A stretch of 64,000 bases of DNA from Berkiella sp964594635 (GTDB lineage: Bacteria > Pseudomonadota > Gammaproteobacteria > Berkiellales > Berkiellaceae). Shown here one piece after another: positions 51,425 through 60,625 of this stretch; position 1 is the first letter of the stretch, and every line of letters begins with the position of its first letter. The position numbers were made by a program, and so were the translations under genes. The DNA is taken from contig CAZQMV010000005.1 of NCBI GenBank assembly GCA_964594635.1, forward strand, positions 1 through 64,000. The letters run 5' to 3'. Under the pieces are notes generated by a model. That model saw only the letters and a program-made list of their open reading frames with translations. It was not told where the DNA came from and did no database searches.

Positions 51425-52585
51425 ATGACCCCAATGATCTCATGCCTTGGTGAAACTGCTTCGATGATTCGCGATACAGTCACTCAATTTGCAGAGCGCG
51501 AAATTGCGCCCATTGCAGCACACATTGACGAAACCAATACCTTCCCACATCCCCTCTGGCAAAAAATGGGAGCCCTCGGCTTACTTGGGATCACCGTCGC
51601 AGAGGAATATGGTGGCTCTGCACTTGGGTACTTAGCTCATGTCATTGCCATGGAAGAAATTAGTCGAGCTTCTGCCTCCGTTGGCTTAAGTTATGGTGCC
51701 CATTCCAATTTGTGCGTTAACCAAATCCATCGCAATGGATCAGAAGCTCAAAAAGAGAAATATCTCCCTAAGCTCCTAAGCGGCGAATACGTCGGCGCAC
51801 TCGCCATGAGCGAAGCAGGCAGCGGATCCGATGTGATGAGTTTATCCTTAAGCGCAACCAAACAGGGCGATAAATACCGTTTAAATGGCTCAAAAATGTG
51901 GATCACTAACGGGCCCGATGCCAATGTGCTGGTGGTCTATGCCCGCACAGATAAAGCAACGCGTGCTAAAGGGATCACTGCATTTTTAATTGAAAAAGAC
52001 ATGCCTGGCTTTAAAACCGCACAAAAATTGGACAAACTTGGCATGCGTGGCTCCAATACTTGCGAGCTAGTCTTTGAAGATTGTGATGTGCCAGAAGAAA
52101 ATATACTTGGAACCCTAAATGATGGCGCTGCCGTGTTAATGAGCGGTTTAAATTACGAGCGTTTGATTTTAGCTGCAGGTCCAGTGGGTATCATGCAAGC
52201 TTGCTTAGATACCGTTGTTCCTTATATTCAGCAACGCAAACAATTCGGCAAAGCCATTGGTCAATTTCAATTTATCCAAGGCAAAATTGCCGATATGTAT
52301 ACAGCACTCTCTGCAAGCCGAGCTTTCTTGTATCAGTTAGCAAAGAATGTCGATAGCTCTAACACATTAGACAATAAAGATGCAGCAGCGGTGATTTTAT
52401 TTACTTCTGAACACGCCACGAAAGTCGCACTAGATGCCATTCAATGCCTGGGAGGCAATGGTTATGTGAATGAGTTCCCCACCGGTCGATTGTTGCGTGA
52501 TGCGAAATTATACGAAATCGGCGCCGGTACCTCAGAAATTCGTCGGATCATCATAGGTCGTGAACTTTTTAACGAAGGGAATTAA
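51425..52585 (+). CDS. liuA: Isovaleryl-CoA dehydrogenase
   Basis: A 386-residue acyl-CoA dehydrogenase. It has ALAMSEAGSGSDVMSLSL and KMWITNGPDANVLVVYARTD. The IVD-specific catalytic glutamate lies in LNYERLILAAGPVGIMQ near residue 245, and LGGNGYVNEFPTGRLLRDAK comes later. The usual C-terminal Glu position reads GAGTSEIRR, as expected for IVD. It converts isovaleryl-CoA to 3-methylcrotonyl-CoA. First of eight tightly spaced genes. Confidence 0.94.
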   Translation: MTPMISCLGETASMIRDTVTQFAEREIAPIAAHIDETNTFPHPLWQKMGALGLLGITVAEEYGGSALGYLAHVIAMEEISRASASVGLSYGAHSNLCVNQIHRNGSEAQKEKYLPKLLSGEYVGALAMSEAGSGSDVMSLSLSATKQGDKYRLNGSKMWITNGPDANVLVVYARTDKATRAKGITAFLIEKDMPGFKTAQKLDKLGMRGSNTCELVFEDCDVPEENILGTLNDGAAVLMSGLNYERLILAAGPVGIMQACLDTVVPYIQQRKQFGKAIGQFQFIQGKIADMYTALSASRAFLYQLAKNVDSSNTLDNKDAAAVILFTSEHATKVALDAIQCLGGNGYVNEFPTGRLLRDAKLYEIGAGTSEIRRIIIGRELFNEGN

Positions 52586-52591
52586 GCTGAC

Positions 52592-53785
52592 ATGGAAAAT
52601 ACCTCTGAAAAAGTGGTTATTGTTGCCAGCAAACGCACACCCATTGGTCAATATCTTGGCTGTTTCACTACGGTTAGTGCTCCACAATTAGGTGCGCATG
52701 CTATTGCAGCCTTATTTACTTCACTACCCATTCCATTAGATGAAGTAGATGAAGTGTTAATGGGTTGCGTATTGCCCGCAGGTCTTGGTCAAGCACCTGC
52801 CAGACAAGCCTCGCTGGGTGCTAAATTACCGCTCAGTGTGGGCGCCACCACCATCAATAAAATGTGTGGCTCCGGCATGAAAGCAATGATGATTGCCCAT
52901 GATCTATTGTTAGCTGGCAGCCAACGCATCATCGTTGCTGGCGGCATGGAGAGCATGTCCCATGCTCCTTATTTATTACCCGGTGCACGCCAAGGTTACC
53001 GCATGGGACATAACACCGTTTATGATCATATGTTTTTAGATGGTTTAGAAGATGCCTATGATAAAGGTAAACTGATGGGTGTCTTTGCTGAACAATGCGC
53101 ACAGAAATATCAACTGACCAGAGAAGCCCAAGATAGCTTTGCGCTCGAATCACTATCGATGGCGCAACAAGCCGCACAAAAGGGCTTCTTCAAAAACGAA
53201 ATCGTGCCAATCCAAATAACCAGTAAAATGGGAACCGTCGACATTATTGAAGACGAATTACCCAGCAAAGCAAAACCTGAAAAAATCCCAACCCTCAAAC
53301 CTGCCTTTAAAGAAAATGGCACGGTAACTGCTGCCAACTCAAGCGCCATTTCCGATGGCGCCGCCGCAAGTTTGATGATGACACAAAGCGAAGCAAAACG
53401 CCGTGGCATGAAACCGCTTGCGACCATTTTAGCGCATGCAAGTCACGCTAATAAACCTGGTTGGTTCACAACAGCCCCCATTGCAGCGATTGAAAAAGTG
53501 TTAGCTGCTGTGAATTGGAAAGTTGAAGATGTCGATTTATTTGAAATCAATGAAGCCTTTGCCGTTGTCACACTCGCTGCTATGCAAGCACTACATATTC
53601 CTCGTGATAAAGTGAATGTCCATGGTGGCGCTTGTGCGCTTGGACATCCCATTGGTGCCTCAGGCGCAAGAATCATCAGCACGTTAATTTATGCACTTAA
53701 AGAACGAGGTCTTAAAAGAGGCGTCGCAGCTCTTTGTATCGGCGGCGGAGAAGCCACTGCAATGGCAATCGAAGTGGATGGATAA
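52592..53785 (+). CDS. Acetyl-CoA C-acetyltransferase (thiolase)
   Basis: A 397-residue thiolase with the nucleophilic Cys near residue 92 (TINKMCGSGMKAMM), NEAFAVVTLAAMQ, the His in GGACALGHPIGASGARI, and the C-terminal Cys in ALCIGGGEATAMAIE. It can cleave 2-methylacetoacetyl-CoA or acetoacetyl-CoA, serving isoleucine and leucine breakdown together with scoAB. It lies six bases after liuA. Confidence 0.93.
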   Translation: MENTSEKVVIVASKRTPIGQYLGCFTTVSAPQLGAHAIAALFTSLPIPLDEVDEVLMGCVLPAGLGQAPARQASLGAKLPLSVGATTINKMCGSGMKAMMIAHDLLLAGSQRIIVAGGMESMSHAPYLLPGARQGYRMGHNTVYDHMFLDGLEDAYDKGKLMGVFAEQCAQKYQLTREAQDSFALESLSMAQQAAQKGFFKNEIVPIQITSKMGTVDIIEDELPSKAKPEKIPTLKPAFKENGTVTAANSSAISDGAAASLMMTQSEAKRRGMKPLATILAHASHANKPGWFTTAPIAAIEKVLAAVNWKVEDVDLFEINEAFAVVTLAAMQALHIPRDKVNVHGGACALGHPIGASGARIISTLIYALKERGLKRGVAALCIGGGEATAMAIEVDG

Positions 53786-53788
53786 CCT

Positions 53789-55396
53789 ATGCCAATCATC
53801 AAAAATACCTTAAATCAAAAATCAGATGACTACCAAAAAAATACGGATACAATGCTTGCACAGGTTGGCGATCTAAAACAAAAAAGCCACCAACTGTCCC
53901 AAGGTGGCGGTGAAAAAATTCAAGCCCTGCACCGAAGTCGCGGTAAGTTATTACCACGAGAACGCATTAATAAGTTACTTGATCCAGGTTCAGCCTTTTT
54001 AGAACTATCGCTCTTTGCTGGTTTTAATCTTTATGACGAAGACATTCCTGCTGGCGGACTTATTTGCGGTATTGGTAGAGTACACGGCCTTGAATGTATG
54101 ATCATTGCTAATGATGCTACGGTTAAAGGCGGCACATACTACCCTATTACCGTTAAAAAACATTTGCGCGCACAAACCATCGCCCAAGAAAACCATTTGC
54201 CTTGCATTTATTTAGTCGATTCTGGTGGTGCCAATCTCCCTCATCAAGATGAGGTCTTTCCCGATAAAGATGATTTTGGCCGCATCTTTTTTAATCAAGC
54301 AACCATGTCCAGTTTAGGGATCCCCCAAATTGCGGTTGTTATGGGTTCTTGCACAGCAGGCGGCGCTTATGTGCCTGCCATGGCCGATGAAAGTATTATG
54401 GTGAAAGGTCAAGCAACCATCTTTTTAGCGGGCCCACCGTTGGTAAAAGCCGCAACCGGTGAAATCGTCACAGCAGAAGAATTGGGGGGCGCAGATGTGC
54501 ACTGTAAAATTTCAGGCGTTTCTGATCACTATGCGCAAAATGATGAACACGCATTGATGATTGCAAGAGATTGCATTAAAAATCTTGCGCGCAAAAAGAC
54601 CATTCAATTACCCTTAAAAGAACCCAAAGAACCGTTATACCCTATTGATGAACTCTATGGCCTTATCCCTACTTCACTTCGTATCCCGATGGATATGAAG
54701 CAAATCATTGCAAGATTAGTCGATGGATCTGAATTCCATGAGTTTAAAGCGCTTTATGGCACCAGCTTAATTTGTGGGTTCGCGCATATTCATGGTTATC
54801 CCGTCGGCGTTGTCGCGAATAACGGCATTCTATTTAGCGAATCAGCACAAAAAGGCACGCACTTTATTGAGCTTTGTGCAAAACGAAAAATTCCGCTGAT
54901 CTTTTTACAAAACATCACAGGCTTTATGGTCGGTAAACGGTATGAAGCAGGCGGTATCGCAAAAGATGGCGCGAAAATGGTGATGGCCGTTTCTTGTGCC
55001 AAAGTACCTAAATTAACAGTTATCGTCGGCGGCAGTTTTGGTGCGGGCAATTACGGCATGTGTGGCAGAGCTTACGATCCCCGTTTTTTATGGATGTGGC
55101 CAAATGCGCGCATCTCCGTGATGGGTGGAGAACAAGCAGCCAGCGTGTTAGTGCAAGTGAAAAAAGCTAAAATGGAAAAAGATGGGCAGAGCTTGCCACA
55201 AGATGAAGAACAGGCCTTCACCCAAAAAATCACCGAGCAATATGACAAGCAAGGTCATCCTTATTATTCTAGCGCAAGACTCTGGGATGATGGCGTGATT
55301 GATCCTTTGCAAACACGAGATGTCTTAGGACTTGCTTTATCGGCCTGTTTAAATGCACCTATTGATAATACTGAGTATGGAATATTTAGAATATGA
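53789..55396 (+). CDS. liuB: Methylcrotonyl-CoA carboxylase carboxyltransferase (beta) subunit
   Basis: A 535-residue carboxyltransferase. It has RGKLLPRERINKLLDPGSAF, VMGSCTAGGAYVPAMADESI, FLQNITGFMVGKRYEAGGIA and GGSFGAGNYGMCGRAYDPRF, the MCC-beta pattern of the N- and C-lobes. It moves carboxyl from biotin to 3-methylcrotonyl-CoA. Three bases separate it from the thiolase, and its stop overlaps the liuC start by four bases. Confidence 0.94.
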   Translation: MPIIKNTLNQKSDDYQKNTDTMLAQVGDLKQKSHQLSQGGGEKIQALHRSRGKLLPRERINKLLDPGSAFLELSLFAGFNLYDEDIPAGGLICGIGRVHGLECMIIANDATVKGGTYYPITVKKHLRAQTIAQENHLPCIYLVDSGGANLPHQDEVFPDKDDFGRIFFNQATMSSLGIPQIAVVMGSCTAGGAYVPAMADESIMVKGQATIFLAGPPLVKAATGEIVTAEELGGADVHCKISGVSDHYAQNDEHALMIARDCIKNLARKKTIQLPLKEPKEPLYPIDELYGLIPTSLRIPMDMKQIIARLVDGSEFHEFKALYGTSLICGFAHIHGYPVGVVANNGILFSESAQKGTHFIELCAKRKIPLIFLQNITGFMVGKRYEAGGIAKDGAKMVMAVSCAKVPKLTVIVGGSFGAGNYGMCGRAYDPRFLWMWPNARISVMGGEQAASVLVQVKKAKMEKDGQSLPQDEEQAFTQKITEQYDKQGHPYYSSARLWDDGVIDPLQTRDVLGLALSACLNAPIDNTEYGIFRI

Positions 55397-56193
55397 TTTT
55401 TGGATACGCTGCTATCTTGGTGCAAATTGATGCAAACGGCGTTGCAACCTTGAGCCTTAATCGACCCGATGTTCATAATGCTTTTGATGACAACATGATT
55501 GCAGAAATGACCAAAGCCTTAAACGAATTATCCAATGACAAATCAGTCAGATTAGTAGTTTTAAAAAGCAATGGCAAACACTTCTCGGCAGGTGCTGATA
55601 TTGCTTGGATGCAAAAAATGGCCCAGTTTGATGAAATGGCCAACTTAAAAGATGCCGATGCTTTAGCGCAATTGATGTATCAACTTCATCGTTTTCGTAA
55701 ACCCACCCTGGCTATCGTCCAAGGTAATGCCTATGGTGGAGGTGTCGGTTTAATTGCCTGTTGTCAAATTGTGATTGCAGCAAATACTGCACAGTTTTGT
55801 TTTTCAGAAGCTAAATTAGGCCTCATTCCTGCTGTCATTAGCCCCTATATCGTTAAGGCGATTGGCCAACGTAATACACGCGCTTATTTTCTGAACGCCA
55901 AATCTTTTGATGCCATGCGTGCACAGCAAATGGGCCTTTGTCATGAAGTTGTTGCAAAAGAGGCATTAGAAACAGCTGAACATGACATGATCCAGTGTCT
56001 TTTAAAAAATGGCCCTCAAGCGCAAGTCGCCATCAACGATCTAATTGATGAACTCCAATTACTCAAGATTGATGAGCAACTGGTAAGTCTGACCGCCAAA
56101 ACCATTGCGACCATCCGTGTTTCAAACGAAGGTCAAGAAGGCTTAAAAGCCTTTTTAGAAAAAAGAGAGCCATCATGGTCCAAAACGAAATAA
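55393..56193 (+). CDS. liuC: Methylglutaconyl-CoA hydratase (enoyl-CoA hydratase family)
   Basis: A 266-residue crotonase-fold protein with the oxyanion segments KHFSAGADIAWMQKM and AYGGGVGLIACCQIVIA. FCFSEAKLGLIPAVISPY supplies the catalytic Glu. Its position between the two MCC subunits is the liu operon order (liuB-liuC-liuD), which supports hydration of 3-methylglutaconyl-CoA. It overlaps liuD by 19 bases. Confidence 0.9.
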   Translation: MIFGYAAILVQIDANGVATLSLNRPDVHNAFDDNMIAEMTKALNELSNDKSVRLVVLKSNGKHFSAGADIAWMQKMAQFDEMANLKDADALAQLMYQLHRFRKPTLAIVQGNAYGGGVGLIACCQIVIAANTAQFCFSEAKLGLIPAVISPYIVKAIGQRNTRAYFLNAKSFDAMRAQQMGLCHEVVAKEALETAEHDMIQCLLKNGPQAQVAINDLIDELQLLKIDEQLVSLTAKTIATIRVSNEGQEGLKAFLEKREPSWSKTK

Positions 56194-58193
56194 AACCAAT
56201 CACTCGATTATTAATCGCCAATCGCGGCGAAATAGCCTGTCGTATCATTCGCACAGCCAAGCGCTTAGGCATTCATACGATTGCCGTGTATGCAACTGAA
56301 GATCAAAATGCTTTGCATGCCCAATTAGCCGATGAAGCTTTTTGCATTGGTAGCGCAGCTATCGATAAATGTTACTTACAGATTGACAGAATCATTGATG
56401 CCGCTAAGCAAAGTCATGCGGATGCTATCCATCCTGGCTATGGTTTTTTATCTGAAAATGCTGCTTTCGCTAAGCGTTGCCAAAATGAAAAACTGATTTT
56501 CATTGGCCCAGGGAATGATGCCATTGCAAAAATGGCCGCGAAAGACGAAGCTAAAAAAATAATGCGTCAAGCGGGAGTTCCCGTTGTGCCAGGCTATGAA
56601 GGCACTTCGCAAAGTGTGCAAGATCTACAACAAGCGGCCACACAAATTGGTTATCCTTTGATTTTAAAAGCGGCCAAAGGCGGTGGCGGAAAAGGCATGC
56701 GCATTGTCAACGATGCACAAAACCTCATCGATGCCATCGAGAGTGCCAAACGTGAAAGTTTAGCGAGTTTTGGCGATGATACCCTGTTTATTGAAAAATA
56801 TTTAACCGCTGCCAGGCATATTGAAATTCAAATCTTTCGCGATTCAAAGGGGAATGCTGTGCACCTGTTTGAACGCGATTGCTCATTGCAACGTCGTCAT
56901 CAAAAAGTCATCGAAGAAAGCCCCGCAATCCATATCAACGAAGCAACTAAGCAACAGCTTTATACCGCAGCAATCAATGCTGCCAATGCCATTGATTACT
57001 TGGGCGCGGGAACCATTGAATTTCTGTATGCTGGTAACGATGAATTCTATTTCATGGAAATGAATACCCGTTTACAAGTTGAACATCCTGTGACTGAAAT
57101 GGTAACAGGGCTTGATCTGGTTGAATGGCAAATTCGAATTGCAGAAGGGCACCCATTGCCTCTTACCCAAGAAAAGATCACCTGTGATGGTCATGCCATG
57201 GAAGCCAGAATTTATGCTGAAGATCCAAGCCATGGATTTTTGCCGGTTACAGGAAATATTAAAGATATCTTTTTACCCGAAGGTATAGCTTATCGCCTCG
57301 ATAGCGGTATTCAAATCGGAGATAAAATTGGCATTCACTTTGATCCAATGTTGGCAAAACTCATTGTGCATGCCCCGACAAGAACAGAAGCCATTAGCGC
57401 TCTTTATCAAATATTATCGTCTTATCACTTAGTGGGAATGACTACCAACATTGATTTTCTACGCAATATTTTACAAAGTCATGAATTTACAAAAGGACAA
57501 GTCCATACACAAACCTTGGAACAAACTTTAAATGCATTTATTCCAAAAGCAATAACGCCTTCTCCTGCGCAACTCGCAATTGCTGCACTGATTGTGATTT
57601 TTAAGCGCCGCCATGCAATTGTCACCCTAAGAGATGCTGATCCTTACTCCCCATGGCACCTAACGCAAGCATGGCGTTTAAATATGGATTGCATTGAAAA
57701 CATAACCCTTTATTTTTTAGACAAACCGTACATTGTTTATGTCCAGCATTTACCGACAAGTGATACAGGCATTTCGTTACTTGTCACAACCGACGATCAT
57801 CAAATAATTAAAATAAGCGGTCATTTACAAAACGATGGCCTTCATATTAGTCTTCCTAACCATCAAACAAGGGTGCCTTATTACGGTGATGCGGGATCTG
57901 TCGATTTCATCTATCAAGAACAAGCCTGGGCATTTTTGCTTGTCAGCAAAAACCAAGATACTGCAGCTGAAGATACGCTGCATCTCGCCATTCGCTCACC
58001 CATGCCTGGGATCATTACCAAAATATGGGCAAAAGCAGGCGACAAGGTAACCAATGGTACAAAATTATTAGCGGTAGAAGCCATGAAAATGGAACACACC
58101 CTTGCCGCACCTTCTGAGGCTGTGATTAAAGCAGTGCGTTATAACATCGGCGATCAAGTTGAAGAAGGCTGTGAATTAATTGATTTTGAATGA
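56175..58193 (+). CDS. liuD: Methylcrotonyl-CoA carboxylase biotin-containing (alpha) subunit
   Basis: A 672-residue protein. The biotin carboxylase starts LLIANRGEIACRIIRTAKRL, with the ATP-grasp loop KAAKGGGGKGMRIV and MEMNTRLQVEHPVTEM near residue 295. A middle domain of about 130 residues follows, then the biotin carrier domain with biotinyl-lysine in EAMKMEHTL near residue 638. It carboxylates its own biotin with bicarbonate and ATP. Complete in length. Confidence 0.95.
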   Translation: MVQNEIKPITRLLIANRGEIACRIIRTAKRLGIHTIAVYATEDQNALHAQLADEAFCIGSAAIDKCYLQIDRIIDAAKQSHADAIHPGYGFLSENAAFAKRCQNEKLIFIGPGNDAIAKMAAKDEAKKIMRQAGVPVVPGYEGTSQSVQDLQQAATQIGYPLILKAAKGGGGKGMRIVNDAQNLIDAIESAKRESLASFGDDTLFIEKYLTAARHIEIQIFRDSKGNAVHLFERDCSLQRRHQKVIEESPAIHINEATKQQLYTAAINAANAIDYLGAGTIEFLYAGNDEFYFMEMNTRLQVEHPVTEMVTGLDLVEWQIRIAEGHPLPLTQEKITCDGHAMEARIYAEDPSHGFLPVTGNIKDIFLPEGIAYRLDSGIQIGDKIGIHFDPMLAKLIVHAPTRTEAISALYQILSSYHLVGMTTNIDFLRNILQSHEFTKGQVHTQTLEQTLNAFIPKAITPSPAQLAIAALIVIFKRRHAIVTLRDADPYSPWHLTQAWRLNMDCIENITLYFLDKPYIVYVQHLPTSDTGISLLVTTDDHQIIKISGHLQNDGLHISLPNHQTRVPYYGDAGSVDFIYQEQAWAFLLVSKNQDTAAEDTLHLAIRSPMPGIITKIWAKAGDKVTNGTKLLAVEAMKMEHTLAAPSEAVIKAVRYNIGDQVEEGCELIDFE

Positions 58194-58202
58194 GCTAACA
58201 TT

Positions 58203-59102
58203 ATGCAAACTAAAATAAACATTGTCGAAGTAGGTCCGCGTGATGGTTTACAAAATGAAAAAACCATTTTACCAACCCAGGTTAAAATCGACTTTATTCA
58301 ACGACTCTTAAAAGCGGGTTTACGTACGATTGAAGCAACCAGTTTTGTTTCGCCTAAATGGGTACCGCAAATGGCAGATCATGTGGAAGTTGTTAAAGCA
58401 TTACCCAATGATCCCTTTGCTCACTTTCCAGTGCTCGTGCCCAATGAAAAAGGCTTAGACAATGCACTCCAATGTCATGTCAAAGATATTGCGATCTTTG
58501 CCGCTGCCTCTGAAACGTTCTCACAAAAAAATATTAATCGCTCAATTAGTGAAAGTTTAAGCGAATATGCTAAGCTTTGTGAACGCGCCATTAAAGAAGG
58601 CGTGCGCGTGCGAGGTTATGTTTCTTGTACGTTAGGATGCCCTTATGAAGGGAATGTTCCTCTTCCACAAGTGGTTAACGTTGCCGAAGCATTATCGGCT
58701 GCCGGCTGTTATGAAATATCGTTAGGAGATACTATCGGAGTGGGCACACCCAAAGCAGCCCTTGCCATGGTTAAAGCGGTGGCAATGAGTGTTCCTATCC
58801 AAGAATTGGCCGTTCACTTTCATGACACTTACGGCCAAGCATTGGCCAATATTGTGCCCTGTCTTGAGTTTGGCATTCGCACCATCGATAGCTCAGCTGG
58901 CGGCTTAGGAGGATGCCCCTATGCTAAAGGCGCGACAGGAAATGTCGCAACAGAAGAAGTTGTTTATATGTTGCAGGGTATGGGGCTCGATACGGGCGTT
59001 TCTTTAGATAAATTAGTTGATGCAAGTGAGTTTATTTTCCAAGCGTTACAACAACCTAACCGATCAAAAGTGGCAAAAGCCATGATCGCAAAACGAAACT
59101 AA
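58203..59102 (+). CDS. liuE: Hydroxymethylglutaryl-CoA lyase
   Basis: A 299-residue TIM-barrel lyase with EVGPRDGLQNEKTILPT at the start, ATSFVSPKWVPQMADHVEV, the metal site HFHDTYGQALAN, and the C-terminal active-site loop GGLGGCPYAKGATGNVATE with its conserved cysteine. It splits HMG-CoA to acetoacetate and acetyl-CoA, the end of the leucine pathway. It lies nine bases after liuD. Confidence 0.95.
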   Translation: MQTKINIVEVGPRDGLQNEKTILPTQVKIDFIQRLLKAGLRTIEATSFVSPKWVPQMADHVEVVKALPNDPFAHFPVLVPNEKGLDNALQCHVKDIAIFAAASETFSQKNINRSISESLSEYAKLCERAIKEGVRVRGYVSCTLGCPYEGNVPLPQVVNVAEALSAAGCYEISLGDTIGVGTPKAALAMVKAVAMSVPIQELAVHFHDTYGQALANIVPCLEFGIRTIDSSAGGLGGCPYAKGATGNVATEEVVYMLQGMGLDTGVSLDKLVDASEFIFQALQQPNRSKVAKAMIAKRN

Positions 59103-59112
59103 GGAGTTAAGT

Positions 59113-59811
59113 GTGGCAGGTTTCAATAAAGTTGTTCACTCTTATGATGAGGCACTTGCTGGCCTTAAAGATAACATGACGTTGATGGTGGGTGGCTTTG
59201 GGTTATGCGGTATACCTGAAGGATTAATTCATAAAGTATATGAGATGGGCATAAAAGGCTTAACCTGCATCTCTAATAATGCAGGGGTCGATGGTTTTGG
59301 ATTAGGCACTTGGCTGGAAAAACGCCAAATTAAAACCATGATTGCTTCTTATGTGGGTGAGAATGCGCTATTCGAACAGCTCTTATTGAGCGGTGAAATG
59401 GAAGTAAAGCTAACTCCCCAAGGTACACTTGCTGAGAAAATCCGTGCAGGTGGCGCTGGGATCCCCGCATTTTATACCCCCACGGGTTTTGGTACGGTGA
59501 TAGCCGAGGGTAAACGGGTTGATGAGTTTCATGGAAAAAAATATATTTTAGAAGAATCTTTGACCTCGGATTTTTCTTTAATCAAAGCTTACAAAGCCGA
59601 TACCATGGGTAATCTAATTTATCGCAAAACCACACGCAATTTTAATCCCATGATGGCAACTGCTGGCAAAATCACCGTTGCCGAAGTTGAAGAAATCGTG
59701 GAGGCGGGTGAACTCGATCCCGATTTTATTCATACACCCGGTATCTATGTGACGCGGGTGATTAAAGGCACTTTCGAGAAACGCATTGAACGTAAAATGC
59801 TCAAAAAATAA
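59113..59811 (+). CDS. scoA: 3-oxoacid CoA-transferase subunit A
   Basis: A 232-residue alpha subunit starting with GTG after AAGGAG. It has LMVGGFGLCGIPEGLIHKVY, ISNNAGVDGFGLGTWLEKRQ, and GGAGIPAFYTPTGFGTVIAE. With scoB it transfers CoA from succinyl-CoA to acetoacetate, so the HMG-CoA lyase product can be thiolysed. Nine bases separate the two subunits. Confidence 0.94.
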   Translation: MAGFNKVVHSYDEALAGLKDNMTLMVGGFGLCGIPEGLIHKVYEMGIKGLTCISNNAGVDGFGLGTWLEKRQIKTMIASYVGENALFEQLLLSGEMEVKLTPQGTLAEKIRAGGAGIPAFYTPTGFGTVIAEGKRVDEFHGKKYILEESLTSDFSLIKAYKADTMGNLIYRKTTRNFNPMMATAGKITVAEVEEIVEAGELDPDFIHTPGIYVTRVIKGTFEKRIERKMLKK

Positions 59812-59820
59812 GGAGCAAGT

Positions 59821-60477
59821 ATGGCACTCTCCCGTGAACAAATTGCGATGCGGATCGCACAAGAATTAAAAGATGGCTACTATGTGAATTTAGGAATTGG
59901 TATTCCTACGCTAGTAGCTAATTATATCCCCAAAGGAATAGAAGTCTGTTTACAATCTGAAAATGGACTATTGGGGATGGGTGAATATCCCACTGAAGCA
60001 ACTGTTGATCCTGATTTAATCAATGCAGGCAAGGAAACCGTTACTGCCAGCATCGGCGCAAGCTTTTTTTCATCTAGCGACAGTTTTGCCATGATCCGAG
60101 GCGGCCATATCGATTTAACCGTGCTTGGCGCTTTTGAAGTCGATCAACATGGCAATATTGCCTCTTGGATGATCCCTGGCAAATTGGTTAAGGGTATGGG
60201 TGGCGCGATGGACTTAGTCGCCAGTGCCCAAAATATTATTGTCGCCATGGCACATGCCAATAAAGAAGGCGAATCAAAAATACTCCCTAAGTGTACTTTG
60301 CCATTAACGGGCGTGCATTGCGTGAAAAAGATTGTGACGGATTTAGCCGTAATGGAAGTGATCGATGGCGCTTTTCATTTATTAGAGCGCGCCCCTGGGG
60401 TAAGTGTGGATGAAATCAAAGCAAAAACTGCTGGGAAGCTGATAGTGCCTAATGAAGTGCCAGAAATAGCGTTCTGA
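59821..60477 (+). CDS. scoB: 3-oxoacid CoA-transferase subunit B
   Basis: A 218-residue beta subunit with YVNLGIGIPTLVANYIPKGI, the catalytic glutamate in LQSENGLLGMGEYP near residue 45, and SFAMIRGGHIDLTVLGAFEV. An AAGGAG site lies just before the ATG. It is the last gene of the leucine operon; a strong hairpin follows ten bases after the stop. Confidence 0.94.
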   Translation: MALSREQIAMRIAQELKDGYYVNLGIGIPTLVANYIPKGIEVCLQSENGLLGMGEYPTEATVDPDLINAGKETVTASIGASFFSSSDSFAMIRGGHIDLTVLGAFEVDQHGNIASWMIPGKLVKGMGGAMDLVASAQNIIVAMAHANKEGESKILPKCTLPLTGVHCVKKIVTDLAVMEVIDGAFHLLERAPGVSVDEIKAKTAGKLIVPNEVPEIAF

Positions 60478-60487
60478 GCTAATGTCC

Positions 60488-60531
60488 GGGACGACACTTG
60501 TCGTAGCTTTAGCGAAGACAGGTGTCGTCCC
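60488..60531 (+). terminator. Strong stem-loop after scoB
   Basis: GGGACGACACTTGTC at 60488-60502 pairs with GACAGGTGTCGTCCC at 60517-60531, 15 base pairs with one G-T wobble. No T-run follows, so it may be a 3' stabiliser or a dispersed palindrome more than a classical terminator. Confidence 0.5.
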
Positions 60532-60625
60532 AATCATAGAATCTCATATACCACTTGATCCTAATCAAAAAATGTCCGATATTACCTGGGTTGTTCTGTG
60601 TTATTTACTACTTAAGTGTAATGTC

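Noticed and set aside
60482..60625. N-terminal extension of phenylalanine hydroxylase
   Set aside because: It would translate through the strong hairpin, and bacterial PhhA proteins begin near the ATG at 60626.
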